A DNA stretch of 64,000 nucleotides from Penicillium oxalicum (Eukaryota; Ascomycota; Eurotiomycetes; Eurotiales; Aspergillaceae), in the NCBI RefSeq assembly GCF_001723175.1, contig NC_064652.1:1736001-1800000 (forward strand), in the 5' to 3' direction. The notes below the pieces were generated by a model. The model was not told where the DNA came from. It ran no database searches and worked only from the letters and a program-made list of their open reading frames with translations. The stretch's first letter is position 1, and each line of letters opens with the position of its first letter. The position numbers and the translations under genes were made by a program. Shown here one piece after another: positions 1 through 12,016 of the stretch.

Positions 1-726
1 AGCGAGTTCCAGGAGAAGCACACTGTTAGCCGCCTCATTGGGTCACCCGCTGGCTATGTCGGTTACGATGACGCTGGTCAACTCACCGAGGCAGTCAGAC
101 GTAAACCATATGCTGTTCTTCTCTTCGACGAGTTTGAGAAGGCTCATCGTGATATCTCGGCCCTCTTGCTGCAGGTGCTGGACGAAGGCTATCTCACTGA
201 CGCTCAGGGTCACAAAGTCGACTTCCGGAATACACTGATTGTTCTGACTTCGAATCTTGGTGCTGATATTCTGGTCGGGGCCGACCCGTTGCACTCATAC
301 AAGGAAACCGACAGCCCCGAGGTCCCCTCAGAGATCAAGTCTGCTGTGATGGACGTTGTCCAGGCAGCTTACCCTCCAGAATTCTTGAACCGCATTGATG
401 AATTCATTATCTTCAAGCGGCTTTCCAAAGACGCCCTCAGAGATATTGTTGACATTAGGCTCAAAGAGCTTCAAGCACGCCTGGACAGTCGACGGCTAAC
501 ATTGCGTGTCGACGAAGAGGTCAAAGACTGGCTGTGTGAGAGAGGCTATGATCCCAAATTTGGAGCTCGGCCCCTCAATCGGCTGATTGCCAAGGAAATT
601 GGCAACCGGCTTGCCGACAAGATCATCCGGGGAGAGGTTACGTCTGCGCAGGTTGCTCATGTGTCTTTGAACGAAGACAAATCCGGATTGGTAGTCACTG
701 CGGAAGGGAAGCCGGAAGAAAAATGA
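1..726 (+). CDS. HSP78: Mitochondrial ClpB-type disaggregase Hsp78, C-terminal part
   Basis: Open from base 1 in frame 1 to TGA at 724-726, so the 5' part lies outside the window. The visible 241 residues are the end of the second AAA+ module of a ClpB/Hsp104-class disaggregase plus its C-terminal domain. Seen: a Walker B strand VLLFDEFEKAH at about residues 44-54, the TSNLGAD segment, AYPPEFLNRIDEFIIFKRL carrying the conserved Asn-Arg of the arginine-finger region, and the sensor-2 motif GARPLNRLI. Family knowledge: Hsp78 is the mitochondrial matrix member, which works with Ssc1 to resolubilise aggregated proteins. The Glu-rich lysine tail is short and lacks the Hsp104 acidic DDLD end, which favours Hsp78 over cytosolic Hsp104. 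No intron is seen in this portion. Confidence 0.92.
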   Translation, partial: SEFQEKHTVSRLIGSPAGYVGYDDAGQLTEAVRRKPYAVLLFDEFEKAHRDISALLLQVLDEGYLTDAQGHKVDFRNTLIVLTSNLGADILVGADPLHSYKETDSPEVPSEIKSAVMDVVQAAYPPEFLNRIDEFIIFKRLSKDALRDIVDIRLKELQARLDSRRLTLRVDEEVKDWLCERGYDPKFGARPLNRLIAKEIGNRLADKIIRGEVTSAQVAHVSLNEDKSGLVVTAEGKPEEK

Positions 727-1081
727 GCGATTCAGAGATTGCGTTTCGATGTTTTACGGTGCATGTGAGTCTGGAGTTGAGGAGTTCTCTTTTTTGTACT
801 GACGACCCGGTGTTCTGGAATACTTCCATAATCATGTACCCATACTATGTCTTCTTCATGTCTTGTATATTATTACCTCTGAAAGTTTCCGTGCGCATTT
901 TATTATTCGGTTTCTCGTTTCTGTGTGTATGCGTACTAAATTATTCAGATATTCTTCTATGGATCAGATTGTAGCAGGTTTCCTCAATGCTTTGTCCACA
1001 GAGTGCTATTATGCATGGCAGTATAAAAATGTAGATGAGCTTCGATGTAACACAGTTCTAATCTTTCTTAGGGTGCAAAGC
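727..1081. other. Gap between HSP78 and MSH5
   Basis: A T-rich stretch following the HSP78 stop, probably its 3' UTR and the MSH5 promoter. Open frames of 80-112 codons cross it but have no recognisable similarity and no good start context. I see no RNA gene. Confidence 0.6.
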
Positions 1082-4000
1082 ATGAGTAGAGGTGAGCTAC
1101 AAGACGAATGCTACAGTAAATATTTAGAAAAGAAATGTGACGCTGAGTTAGTGGACAAGAATCAGCAGTGGAAAGCCGCTCGATGGAAGTTAAAGTTCTG
1201 AAAAATGAAAGATCTTATACTAGGAGTAATTTACAACAATACATCCAGATCCCGTGAACGATGAGAATCAAGAACGTGACTGGCCAGAATTCTACTCTTC
1301 TGACTCCGCCCCAGTTCAAAGACGATGCCATATGCCAGAGTCCATAGACCGCTGGAAAAAGATGCGCTCTTCTCAAAACAGAATCCGCCGGTCTGCTGCG
1401 CTGCAAAGCTCGTCACTCAATTCAGATCATGTGAGGCCAGAATCTCACAGCAGAAGCCGACGGACAAATCACATCCCCCAAAGTCAAAGGAGCTCATCCC
1501 AAGCTCAAGTTCTGCGAGACTCAAGACAGGCACGACCGGCTTCTTCTGGGGCAAATCCTCTAGACGTGCCAGACCGAGATGATCTGGTCGACGAAGAGTT
1601 GGGCCATGTGATTGTCGCAGTTGACATAAAAGACCAAGGGACTGTAGGATGCGCTTATTATGTTGCTGAAAACGAAACACTTTTTCTGCTTGGCGATGGC
1701 CGTTTTGGAGGAATGGACGCTATCGATACCTGTCAGTCCCCTCAGATGATGCTTCTATTGCAATGAAATGGCTGACTCTCTCCACAGTACTTCATCAGAT
1801 TCAACCTACAATTGTCCTGAAAACACCTCGACTTGAAATTGTCTCAGCTCAAGGACGAGAACAGAGCCTAGCACAAGACAATGGTAGGTCAGTGTATGCT
1901 GATATAGTTGAGCAGCCTAAACTGAGGATAGCTTCTAGAATCATCTGCCTACCTCCCATACAAAGTAGAAACCCGGTCGGCGCAAGAATTCAACCACTCC
2001 GACGCACAAGCTAGCCTTGTCCAATTGGAAATGTCAAATTCTTCTGAGAACCGCACACGGTTTCTTGTTCCCAGTGGAGGTCTCTGTGATCCTGATGAAT
2101 TTGATTCCCAGTCCGTCGGGTTCTCTGCCCGAGAAGGAAAGCTTTTGCACATGTCAAGCTCAATTGACATGGGGAATACCGTATCCATCGGATGCGCTGG
2201 TGCCGTTCTCGCTGACTTACAACGACGCAGAGCATCAGTCGCAAGAATAGGAGCATTGGAAGACAACATCTTCAAAATCCGGAGCTTGGAGATGTTTAGT
2301 CTTCGTAACACGATGTAAGTGAGTGTCTGACCATCTACATGCTAGAAGCGACTAAATTTGCGTCCGACAATTAGGTGGATCAACAGCAATACTTTCCTTT
2401 CCCTACAAATCATGCAATCCGAGCATCATCCAGATCTATTCAGCCAGGTCCCAGGCTCAAATTCAAGCATTGCTAAGGAGGGACTCTCGGTTTATGGCCT
2501 TTTCCGCCGATTCACAAACACCCCTCAGGGCAAGGCAAGACTCAAGCAGATTTTTCTACGTCCAACCCTCGACGCCGACCTTATTCATGCTCGTCAAACT
2601 TTTATCGGTGTCTTTTCCCGACGAGATAATGTCACTCTGGTGGAGAGAATCATCAAAAGTCTGAAGCACATCAAGAATCTTCGTCCCGTGATGATCAATT
2701 TGCGCAAAGGAATAAGTACCGGCAGTGCCAAGATGACAGGCTTCAAAGCTACGGTGTGGGCGAGCTTGCTGGCTGTATGTTTCAACTCTGTATCAGCAAT
2801 CTTGCTACCTTCCTTCTAAAGCCCTTGTCACAGTTTGCTTTCTATTCAATTGACATCCATGACGCCCTTCGGGAGATGTCCGGCGCGGATATTGTGTCTG
2901 TGCGATCTGAGGTCAGAGGCTATTCCGCAATCTCTTTCCATTCGATCTGACAGGTTCCAGGCCATCAAAAAATTCCAGGAGGCGCAGCTGTATCGTGTTG
3001 GACGCATCATACAAGAGATAGTATGACTTTTGCCTTTTTTTGATGCCACATGCTAATATGAGCAGGTTGATATTGATAACTCAGAGGAACAAGGCAGAAC
3101 TGTTGTCAAGCAAGGTCTCGATCGAGAGCTTGACAAAATGAAGGATCGATATGACGGACTCAACATTTTGCTCAAGAATGTCGCAATTGACATTGCGTCC
3201 ACGATACCAGAGCAGCTTGATATCGACGTCAATGTCATTTACTTCCCTCAGCTCGGTTTTAACATCGCCATCCCTCTCAACGAGCAAGATCAAGCTGCAT
3301 ATTCTGGCTCAAATGGGGACTGGGAGCTCGTCTTCCTTACCGAGTCTCGAGCGTACTTCAAGGACTTTCGAATGAGGCAACTTGACGACAAGCTTGGGGA
3401 CATCTATGGGCTAATATGCGGTAAGCAGCCCTTCTTGGTTTGTTGATCACAAGTAACATCATGATGACATGGCTGTATTAGAGAGAGAAATAGAGATTGT
3501 TTACAACATGGCTCAGAGAATTCTCCAGTACGAGGACAGTCTTGTAAAGGCCTCTGATATCTGTGGAGAGCTTGACAGGTACGTTGGAATTTCCCGTACG
3601 CTGATTCTGGGGCTGATCGGCGGAAAGTCTTCTCGCCCTAACACAGGCCGCAAGCTTTTACAAGCTGAGCCGACCACGCATCGTCTCCGAAAACATCATC
3701 AATATAAGCTTAGGCCGGTACGTATAATTATCAGCTTCCAATGTCCTCAAGCTGATCCTCTTCAGGCACTTACTTCAGGAATTGACGGTGCCCTCGTATG
3801 TTCCCAACAGTACATTATTGAAAGGGGGACCTCATCTACAAAGTGACAACAATGATTCGCTGCCACAAGAAACTATCCCACCCAGTATGCTCATATTAAC
3901 GGGCCCAAATTACTCTGGAAAAAGTGTATACATGAAGCAAGTACGTGTTCGTCCTTAACACTCCATTGGAATAAAGTTAAAATCTCGACAGGTCGCTCTC

Positions 4001-5039
4001 ATTGTCTTTCTTACTCAGATTGGAAGGTTTGTGTGGACTTTGAGACAACAGAATACCAAACCTTACTCTAACAGTCCCCAGCTTTGTTCCCGCCGAGAGA
4101 GCAGAGATGGGTATAACAGACAAGATTCTGACGAAGATCACCACACAAGAAAGCGTATCAAATGTGAGAGATTGCTCAACAAAGCTGAGTTTCAGAGCGA
4201 GAAACTGACTTCTAATAGATCCAAAGTACCTTTATGAGCGACCTGCAGCAGATCTCACTTTGTCTCAAGCAGGCAACCAGTCAGAGTCTCATTCTGATTG
4301 ATGAGTTCGGGAAAGGCACGAATGAAAGTGGTTCGTATGGTGTATTTATCCCTGCGCAAATAGTCTCGACGCTAACTCTTGGCAAAATGTAGATGGCATT
4401 GGACTCGCTTGTGGAGTCCTAGAGCATCTGCTCACAAACGAGCATCGCCCAAAAGTGATTGCAGCCACACATTTCCACGAGATTTTTGAGAACGATTTCC
4501 TTCCGCTCCGATCTGGTCTTCAGTTGGGTCATATGGAAGTGAAGGTTAGCGAAGAGTCTCAAAAGATTGAGGATCAAGTTACTTATCTCTATAAGTCTGT
4601 TTCCCATCTTGCCGATTAACAAACAGTGCTGATAAAATCTCACAGTTTTCGTCTGGGTCGAAGCACCAAAAGCTTTGGGACCATGTGGGATTCCCCCTAT
4701 CGGGCGGAATTGCCCATATATTTTTCTAACTTCATGTCAGATGTGCTGCCGCAAATGGTATCGATGCTGCTATTGTTCAACGTGCCAACGAGATCGCATT
4801 GCTCGCAGCTCGCGGCGAAAATCTGATCGCTGCATGTGCAATTTTGTCTGTCGACGAAGTGAAAAGCCTCCAGGAAGCGGTAAGGCCAAAGGTCAAGCGG
4901 ACGAGTGAGCAGTTCTGATTTGGAAACGCAGAACGCACTTGCTCGAAAATTTGTCAATTTGGATTTCACCGAAGATGACGATGCGTCTATTCGTGGGGTG
5001 CGAAGGAAGCTGCAAGAACTCCTTCAATTATCGAAATAA
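1082..5039 (+). CDS. MSH5: Meiotic MutS homologue MSH5
   Basis: Forms the MutSgamma heterodimer with MSH4, which stabilises recombination intermediates and promotes class I crossovers in meiosis. Proposed exons: 1082-1091, 1249-1731, 1788-1883, 1939-2314, 2375-2774, 2834-2895, 2954-3020, 3066-3420, 3482-3578, 3628-3717, 3766-3940, 3992-4026, 4082-4163, 4219-4330, 4393-4594, 4646-4684, 4741-4879, 4932-5039. They sum to 2928 nt, giving 975 residues in frame throughout. Seen: a Ser/Arg-rich N-terminus, a connector-like [14 protein letters not shown], a lever/clamp region, Walker [26 protein letters not shown], Walker [15 protein letters not shown], and the signature histidine in [17 protein letters not shown] matches MSH5 rather than MSH2/3/6. 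The 10-nt first exon (MSR, then D across the junction) is a guess; ATG 1332 would give 944 residues. It lies 355 nt after HSP78 and is convergent with SAS10. Confidence 0.94.
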
Positions 5040-5722
5040 GCAATCTTGTCAGCTGATCGATAGGAGGTTTGAGTCTTTTCTTTTAATTTCTTGCGAGGCT
5101 CGAACGGCGCTTTTGACTCTACCGGTTATCTGATCATGACCGTCCAGTCTTTGGCATTATCTAACCCTGAATCGCCTCGACCGATGCGCTTCTCTTTACC
5201 AACAGCATAATTTGACATCGGCCTAGTGGACCTTGACATACTCCAACCGCTATATACTTAGGGACTACAAGCAGAGCTTAACTCGACCAATGTATTTGTT
5301 CTCTTTCTGCAGAGCCCGCGTTTATGATCATGTCCGGTAAAATCAGAACTAAATCATTCTACGGGAGGTTGGCTTGATGTAGGGCAGTCTAAACACTAGA
5401 TAGACGTTAGTCACCTGTATGAAAATGGATTTTGAGTTTGCGCGACCCGTCATCAGTTAAGAGCCTCAGGTATTACCTATGTACGTAAGAATAGGTAGTC
5501 CAAGGTACTATCGACAATTTAACGAGAGAACCCGTGAGCCAGCACCAAAGGGGGAATAGCAACAGCTTAGGTGGAAATGTGTGATTGAAATTTATATACA
5601 ATCCGAATGCCTGATATCCTCTCATCCATGATAATGAACGCCGTTTTAAACACGAATATAATTTTTCCTGCAATGGATGATCGTCAAAGCCAGCGATACA
5701 GTCCAGCCCCACTGCTTTCAAT
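5040..5722. other. Convergent 3' ends of MSH5 and SAS10
   Basis: 683 bases between two stop codons of convergent genes, moderately AT-rich and with stops in all frames. It presumably holds both 3' UTRs and terminators. I see nothing else in it. Confidence 0.6.
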
Positions 5723-7708
5723 CTAGAACTTGACACTCTTGACCAAGTTCTTCTTGATACCTGTGAGCTCACCGCCATACCCACCACGACCTTCACCACC
5801 CTTGTAGATTTGGCGAATACTACCAAGCTTCTTCTTCTTTTCCTCGTACTTCTTGCGCTTCTTGACACGTGGGTTTCGCGCATCCTTGCTGCGCTTCGGC
5901 GTGAGACCCTTATTCTTTTCAATCTGGTATGTAATGGCACGCTTGCCATCAGGCCCGATTTCTTCTTGGATCTGCACGTGTCCGCCCTCCCGCGCAGCAG
6001 CAGCGTATGCATCAGCACGGGCTTTCTTATCATCCTTTCGTTGCTTAGAGCGAGCAGCAACCATGTCGTAGTACTCGTCCTCATCGGTTCCGGATTGTTT
6101 GTCTCCTCCGCGCAGTTCTTTACGCACACGGTGATCTTCCTCGTCACTGTCGCCACCCAACTCTTCACCGATATCCGGTCTTTGACGACCGCGTTTCTCG
6201 GCTTCTGCGTTAAGGCGGGCCTGGCGATCCTTGAGACGTTCTCGGTGAGGAATGTCGGCATCGCCACCGGCGTTTTGCCCAGCGTTTTGACGCTTGTTCG
6301 CCTTTTGAGCCAGTTGAGAGGTGTAGAATCGGAGCGAACGCTTCTGCTTAGCCTTTTCGTCGGCTTCACGTGCGGTAAGAGCATTTTCGTCGCCAAAGTC
6401 TGACTCATCGTCGTTCTTGGAAGAAATTTTGGACTTCTTTGTCTTGCGCTTCAGAGTAGATGCAGTAACCAGATCGTCAAGCTCGGCCAAGCCAGCCTCG
6501 GTTTGGCGTACGCGCTCCGCTCGACGAGCCTCAGCTTCGGCCCGTGCAGTCTCGGCTGCGCGCTCGGCTCTTGTGAGCTTCTTCTTCTGCGGTAGTTCAC
6601 TGACCACCTTGACCTTGGGCGTTTTCACGTTCTTCTCCACAGATACCTTTTCAGCGGACACCTTTGCGGGCTTCTGGATAATTTCAGGCGTGTCTGAAAC
6701 TTCGAGATCCTTGACTGCCTCCCACAATTTTCGGAATTTGACCAAAGAGCTCATTACGGGGTGCTGACGAAGTTCGGCGGGAGACAACGGAACGCGGGTT
6801 TCGGAGCTTTCGGGGGAGGATGTAAGCAGCATGAAGTAGAGACTTATTGTGCCCAGATACGTTGACAAGGCACGGAATTTGACAATCGCCACGGGTGCGG
6901 GTTGTGGTTCGTCGGAGTCTTCGTAAGATGCCAGGTTGGCTTTGGCGGCGGCGGTCTGCAGCTCTTGATGGATCGGTTGGAGTTTAGCAAACTCCTTAGC
7001 GAGGGGCTCGAATTCGGGATATCGTGCGCTCAAGATTCTCCGCTTCTCGTCGTCATCCATGTCTTCAGTGACCTCTAAATGGGGAAGGACCTCGGTCACG
7101 ACCCCAGTATCCTCCTCAACCCCCGCGTCCTTGCCAGCATCCATCCACTCGGATTCATCGAAGCCGAAGTCAGCCTCATCCATCGCCTGCAATTGCTTTT
7201 GTTGGAGTCTCTTGGCCTCCTGCTCCTCTTCCAAGGCATCGGCTTCCGTCTCGATCTGATCGGCGTTGTAAAGGTCCTTTCGGGATGACCCCCACGCAGC
7301 AATACCTTCTTCCTCCTCATCAGATGCGGCGGCCCCCTTCTTGGACAAGCCCATGATTTCGGCATCGTCGTCGTCAAGATCGGATTCTTGTTCGTCTTCG
7401 AGATCATCTTCGTCTTCATCCACAGACTCATATCTTAGAATCTCCTCATCCGAAGACTGCAGAAGTTCCTCTATTGAAAGACTTAGTTCATGTAAGATCA
7501 AGGTTTCTGTTGGGGCTAGTCACATACCGTCTTCTGCAACTTTGCGGCGGCGCTTGGCTTCTGGTGCTTCCTCGAGCAGAATCTGATCACGATTGGCTTG
7601 GAACTCGTCCTCCGAATCCTCAAATCGCTCGTTCGCATTGAACTTTGTGCGCATTGGCGCATCGTTCTTTTGCGCTGGGCGACCGCCCGCCTTTCTTTTC
7701 TTAGCCAT
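5723..7708 (-). CDS. SAS10: Small-subunit processome protein Sas10/Utp3
   Basis: A U3 snoRNP/SSU processome component needed for 18S rRNA maturation in the nucleolus; the family was also reported to affect silencing. Exons on the minus strand: 7708-7528 and 7470-5723, with a 57-nt intron at 7471-7527; 642 residues. Seen: a basic start (MAKKRKAGGR), a long acidic Asp/Glu tract at about residues 62-125, a Sas10/Utp3/C1D domain in the middle (HPVMSSLVKFRKLWEAV), Lys/Arg/Ala-rich helices, and the C-terminal Sas10 domain (EKNKGLTPKRSKDARNPRVK, then GGYGGELTGIKKNLVKSVKF at the end). Length and order match the family. The start is fixed by the basic N-terminus and an adjacent divergent promoter. Divergent from TSC10, convergent with MSH5. 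Confidence 0.95.
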
Positions 7709-8183
7709 ATTGTGATTAAATTTATTGCACCGACTCAAGTGGTCAAGTTCATCGACAAAATAATTTTTTGATTGAGCGCTCACCGCCTGCGCAGAAGTTG
7801 CGGCAAGGATCTGTGTTTGTCTGGTTTGCATTTGATAAGGTGAAATGCACGTCAGCAGCCACCCTGTGACTAATATTGCAGTCGTGAATGTACATAAAAT
7901 TGTGTTGAAAATTTGACATGATGATAACAAATAATCAATACTGTAATGGAAATGTAACATTGATTTTATTTGGACTGCCAGCTATAATAATACATGAACT
8001 GCTCAGTCTCAGGATGCTTCCTCGCCGTAACGGGTATCTTCGGCGGCTGAACACTCCATCGATCTTTCCCCTCGGCGTCCACGAAAATTAGGGAAGTCAC
8101 GACAGGGGCAGGTTTCCATCGCGAGGTACACACCACTCGCCGTTGTTTACAATTTCTGCTGCTTCGTTGTTCTTTTCCTCCCC
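7709..8183. promoter_or_regulatory. Bidirectional promoter between SAS10 and TSC10
   Basis: 475 bases between two divergent start codons. The half next to SAS10 is AT-rich (7900-7990); the half next to TSC10 becomes CT-rich close to the ATG (8150-8180). No specific factor site is claimed. Confidence 0.5.
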
Positions 8184-9434
8184 ATGTCTCTCTTTAATCT
8201 CTCACCCTCGCTATTTGATACATCCCCTTTGTTCTTGGGAGTCTCTGTATTAGCTTGCGTCGCAATCACCTTCACAGTCACCAAAATGTTCGGGTTTGGT
8301 CGCAAAAATGAGTTCCCCGTCGAGGGCCGAGTAAGCGAATTCAACCATCGCTCATACGGTGCAAGTGAGGGCTAACACTCTTTGTTCACCAGACCATTCT
8401 GATCACGGGAGGCTCGGAAGGCACCGGTCGTGCCCTCGCCCTTCAGCTTGCGGCCAAAGGCGCTCATGTTGTGATCGTGGCTCGGACTGTATCCAAACTC
8501 CAAAACACCGTGCAAGAATTGAAGGTAATCTCAGCTTCTCCCTGTCAGCTCTGCTTCTTGTAACTGATGTGCTAAGACTCTCAACCAGGAAGAAGCGCCG
8601 CATCCAGTGCAGCAGCGCTTCCACTACATCAGCGCCGACCTCACTGACAGCAGTGAATGTGAGCGCGTCGTGGCTGAAGTCACGGAGTGGAATGGCGGCG
8701 CCCCTCCAGACACAGTCATTTGCTGTGCTGGTTTCTGTCTCCCGGGATTCTTCGCAGAGGTTCCGCTTGCAACTCAGCGCCAACAGATGGACACAGTCTA
8801 CTGGACGGCCGCAAACATGGCTCACGCAACTCTGCGCAAATGGCTCTCCCCTGTCCAACCAAGCAATCAGACCAAGACCCCCCGTCGTCACTTGGTCTTC
8901 TGTGCCTCTGTTCTTGCCTTTGCTCCCATTGCTGGCTACGGTCCGTACTCTGCTGCAAAGGCCGCCCTCCGTTCATTGTCCGACACTCTCAGCCAGGAGA
9001 TCGAAATGTACAATGGAGCTTATTCTCAGCGACACCGTGAAGTAGCCCCTGCTGCTGATGTCAAGATTCACACTGTCTTCCCGATGGGTATTCTCAGCCC
9101 TGGCTACGACAAAGAACAGGAACTCAAGCCTGCGCTGACCAAGAAGCTGGAAGAAGCGGATCAGCCCCAGACACCCGAGGAGGTTGCACGCGTCACCATC
9201 GCTGCCCTGGAACGAGGAGAATATATGATTACCACCATGTTTATGGGCAACATCCTGAAAGGATTCTCACTCGGTCTCAGCCCTCGGAACGGTCTCATTG
9301 GCGACACACTGCTCGGCTGGCTTAGCAATCTAGTCGCGCTGCAAGTGATCCCTGACCTTCGCAGTAAGGCTTTCAACTGGGGTCGGAGTCAGGGACTGCC
9401 CAAGTCTGCGAGTCAACCTTCCGCATCGTCCTGA
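8184..9434 (+). CDS. TSC10: 3-ketodihydrosphingosine reductase (Tsc10/KDSR)
   Basis: Reduces 3-ketosphinganine to dihydrosphingosine with NADPH, the second step of sphingolipid synthesis, on the cytosolic face of the ER. Exons 8184-8330, 8393-8524 and 8589-9434; 374 residues. Seen: an N-terminal membrane segment at about residues 14-35, the short-chain dehydrogenase cofactor motif [12 protein letters not shown] at about 54-65, ICCAGF (the NNAG-equivalent position), a substrate-side Ser in FCASVLAF, and the catalytic YSAAK with Tyr near residue 215. A hydrophobic C-terminal stretch may form a second membrane contact. Two introns of 62 and 64 nt have clean GTAAGC/GTAATC donors. Length is slightly above the human enzyme (332), as is usual for Eurotiales. 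Divergent from SAS10. Confidence 0.95.
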
Positions 9435-10938
9435 GGTGCCAATGCATTTTCTCCTTGGAATTCTGTGGAAAAGGTGGTCGGTGCTTGTACTATACCCTGT
9501 TTGTTGCCCAAGTGGCAATCTTTGTCTCCTCCTTGACCCCGGAATGAAGGTGCCACTTCCTTTGCCTAATTGTCGTCAGAGCCATGTTTATGAGTCACCC
9601 TCCAATATCAATTAATGCAAGGGGGGGGGGGGGAAGAACTTTGCAGCCCCTCTTCTCGCTGAACAAGATTTTAAAATCAATCGCCTTCACGCCCCACTCA
9701 CGTAGCCCTTGGACTTGGACTTGGGCGTGGTGTGCTGTCGAGTCTCGGCTCACATTGCTGTGGAGCATTGAGCATGGTGACGTGTGGTAGACAGACAGCT
9801 GAATTTATCTCATCAACCAACTCCCAGGGCCATTGTCCTTTCAGTAGACAATACCCTCTCGATGTTGAGATGCATCCATGGAAAATTTTTGATGCATTTG
9901 GATGCCCCACCATTTGCCCGAATGTCGCAGCTGATTCCCATGCAAAGGTAGCTGTTGACCGAAAGCATGTTTGGAGTGATTTTGACATGAATTACCTACT
10001 CCATATCATTGGCAGAAGAGGCTGAATACCTGACTTGCGATGGCGCTTCGACAGGAGGCGCCAGTACTTTACGTCTACCAAAGCGAAGTCATGATAGGTC
10101 ATGAACTAGCTCAGATGTCGTCAATCAGTTCCTGCGGTATCTGTTCTTTCAGCCGCATGGGCTGCCGAGCCCCCAGAATGTGGACCTTTTGTTGTCCCCC
10201 GATTGTCAAACGAGGAACACGTCAAGTCAAGCCTTCAAATGCTTCCAAGGGTTGGGTGCTCACCGAGTGGTTTTCTCCCAGCTTCCACTTTTGTTGAACG
10301 CCAGTCACGAGTCTTTCATCATGTCGAACGACATCCCGGGACTGCGGCGTAAAGATATGGCATGGGGTAGTTGAAGGGGCAATGGGTCTTCCTGAAATTT
10401 GAGAATTCACTGCGCGTAGGTAGTACGAGGACGTTCACTTAGGAGAGACCTCTGGCAAGAGGATATATATCAGTACAACATCATGTCAGCCTCGAGGTCA
10501 GACCAGACCAAATGAGGATCGTGGAAATGGAGAGCGGTACGCAGGGTAGCGTAGGTGACTGGCCAATGGAATCATTATTAGTACAGTCTCTTGTTTTTTT
10601 TTTGAAATGTCGATTCAACGACGCCTGCCACTACAATGGTAGTCAGAACCAAACTAATTGTAGGTGCTCACGAACATCGATCTCTTACCTTTTTTCTTCT
10701 TTGTTCAATTTTCGTCCTGAGAAAAGAAGAAAGACAGACTTGAGGATCATGAAGCGGAAGAAACAGGCAAAACCCGGACAGAAAGAACGTGTTCGAGAAC
10801 AAGTATGACACCCTTCGACTCAGCAGTGTACATATTTCCGGTGTAGAATGCGACTACTGTATCTCCATCGCATCTACACATTTTACACATAGAACGGGCT
10901 CACTTGAGAACCGCAAGGCTGCGAGGCAAATCTCCATC
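9435..10938. other. Intergenic, TSC10 3' end and hydroxylase promoter
   Basis: 1.5 kb without a supported gene. It holds a G13 run at 9621-9633, a TATA-like GGATATATAT at 10461-10470 (about 470 bases before the next start) and a T-rich stretch near 10590. Short open frames here have no recognisable similarity. Confidence 0.55.
9621..9633 (+). repeat. G13 homopolymer
   Basis: An uninterrupted run of 13 G about 190 bases after the TSC10 stop, probably in or just beyond the 3' UTR. Confidence 0.9.
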
Positions 10939-12016
10939 ATGGGTGCATTCCTCTCGGTCCCGTTATTGTCTTTCATCCTGCTCCCGACCATGTCCTCCTA
11001 CGCCACCACCCTCAATATCCTCTTCTTCTACATGACATGGAGTACCCTTGTTTGGTCGCATCCACCACTTCGAGTCGAAATCTTAAGCACGGGTGCATTT
11101 CGAATGTTCTTCTTCGTGCTACCCTCAATACTCTTCTTCCTGTTTGACGTGCTGACTCCTTCTGCCGCTGTCATCGTCAAAGCGCATGGCGAAGCTGGGC
11201 TTCCTGGAGGTCGCAAGCGCTTCAAGCTCCGATTGAAGGAATTCAAAATTGCAGGATGGTCGATTTTCAACGTATGCTTGGCTTTGGTCATGCAGGCCGC
11301 CGTGGAGTGGTTCTTGACCCGCTTCCTGCGCGTGCGCAGCGCGATTCGGGTATCAACTCGGATCCCTTCCCCGTGGACAATTATGCAGGATATATTTCTC
11401 GGTCTTCTTTTCCGAGAGGTAAGTCTGAATCTCGCCAGATGCTTTTTTGGGCTGTCTTCTCTCGCTGACGTAACATGCGTCACCCTGCCAGGCTCTCACT
11501 TATCTTGTGCATCGCTATGCACTTCATCACCCGAGGTCACCCCTCACCAAGCTGCACTGGGCATGGTACCATGAGCTGAGCCTACCTTTCCCACTTACGG
11601 CCCAGTACGATCATCCCCTGGTCTACTTGGTGCACAAATTTCTACCCATTTATCTTCCTGCCATGTTCTTCCGATTTCACATGCTCACGTATCTCGCGTT
11701 CATCGCGGCCATTTCCGTCGAGGAGACCTTCTCGTACTCTGGATACACGTTCATGCCTACCAACTTCTTTCTCGGTGGGATTGCTCGTCGCAAGGAGATC
11801 CATTTACTCGAGGCCGGAGAAGGAAACTTTGGTCCGTGGGGGATCCTCGATTGGATCTGGGGGACGACCATCGGCGAGACTGATATCGAGGAAGATGTTC
11901 AAAATGAGATCCGAGATGCACAGCTGGGACTCAGAGTCCGAGAGGCAATGGAGGCTAACAATCGCAAGGTTCATGTGGATACTTTACGCCGCAATGGCAC
12001 CGGTCGGAGGAGATAG
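10939..12016 (+). CDS. Fatty acid hydroxylase superfamily (sterol desaturase-like) membrane protein
   Basis: Exons 10939-11418 and 11492-12016 (73-nt intron); 334 residues. At least four hydrophobic segments: about residues 5-35, 50-75, 105-125 and 215-245. After the intron come histidine-rich motifs HRYALHH and LHWAWYHE, then YDHPLVYLVHK, a SVEETFSYSGY segment and the family C-terminal block GNFGPWGILDWIWGT. This layout is that of the integral-membrane di-iron hydroxylase/desaturase superfamily (sterol C4/C5 oxidases, sphingolipid hydroxylases). The histidine set is degenerate: the second cluster lacks the paired HH, and the expected HxxHH before GNFG is replaced by RRKEIHLL. The substrate is unknown, and it could be a variant or catalytically impaired member. 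ATG 10939 is chosen because the hydrophobic N-terminus starts there; the open frame reaches further upstream. Confidence 0.75.

Noticed and set aside
863..1201. 112-codon open frame between HSP78 and MSH5
   Set aside because: AT-rich, no similarity, overlaps the proposed first exon and intron of MSH5.
5810..6403. 197-codon hydrophobic open frame antisense to SAS10
   Set aside because: The hydrophobicity is the complement of Lys/Glu codons in SAS10; not a membrane protein.
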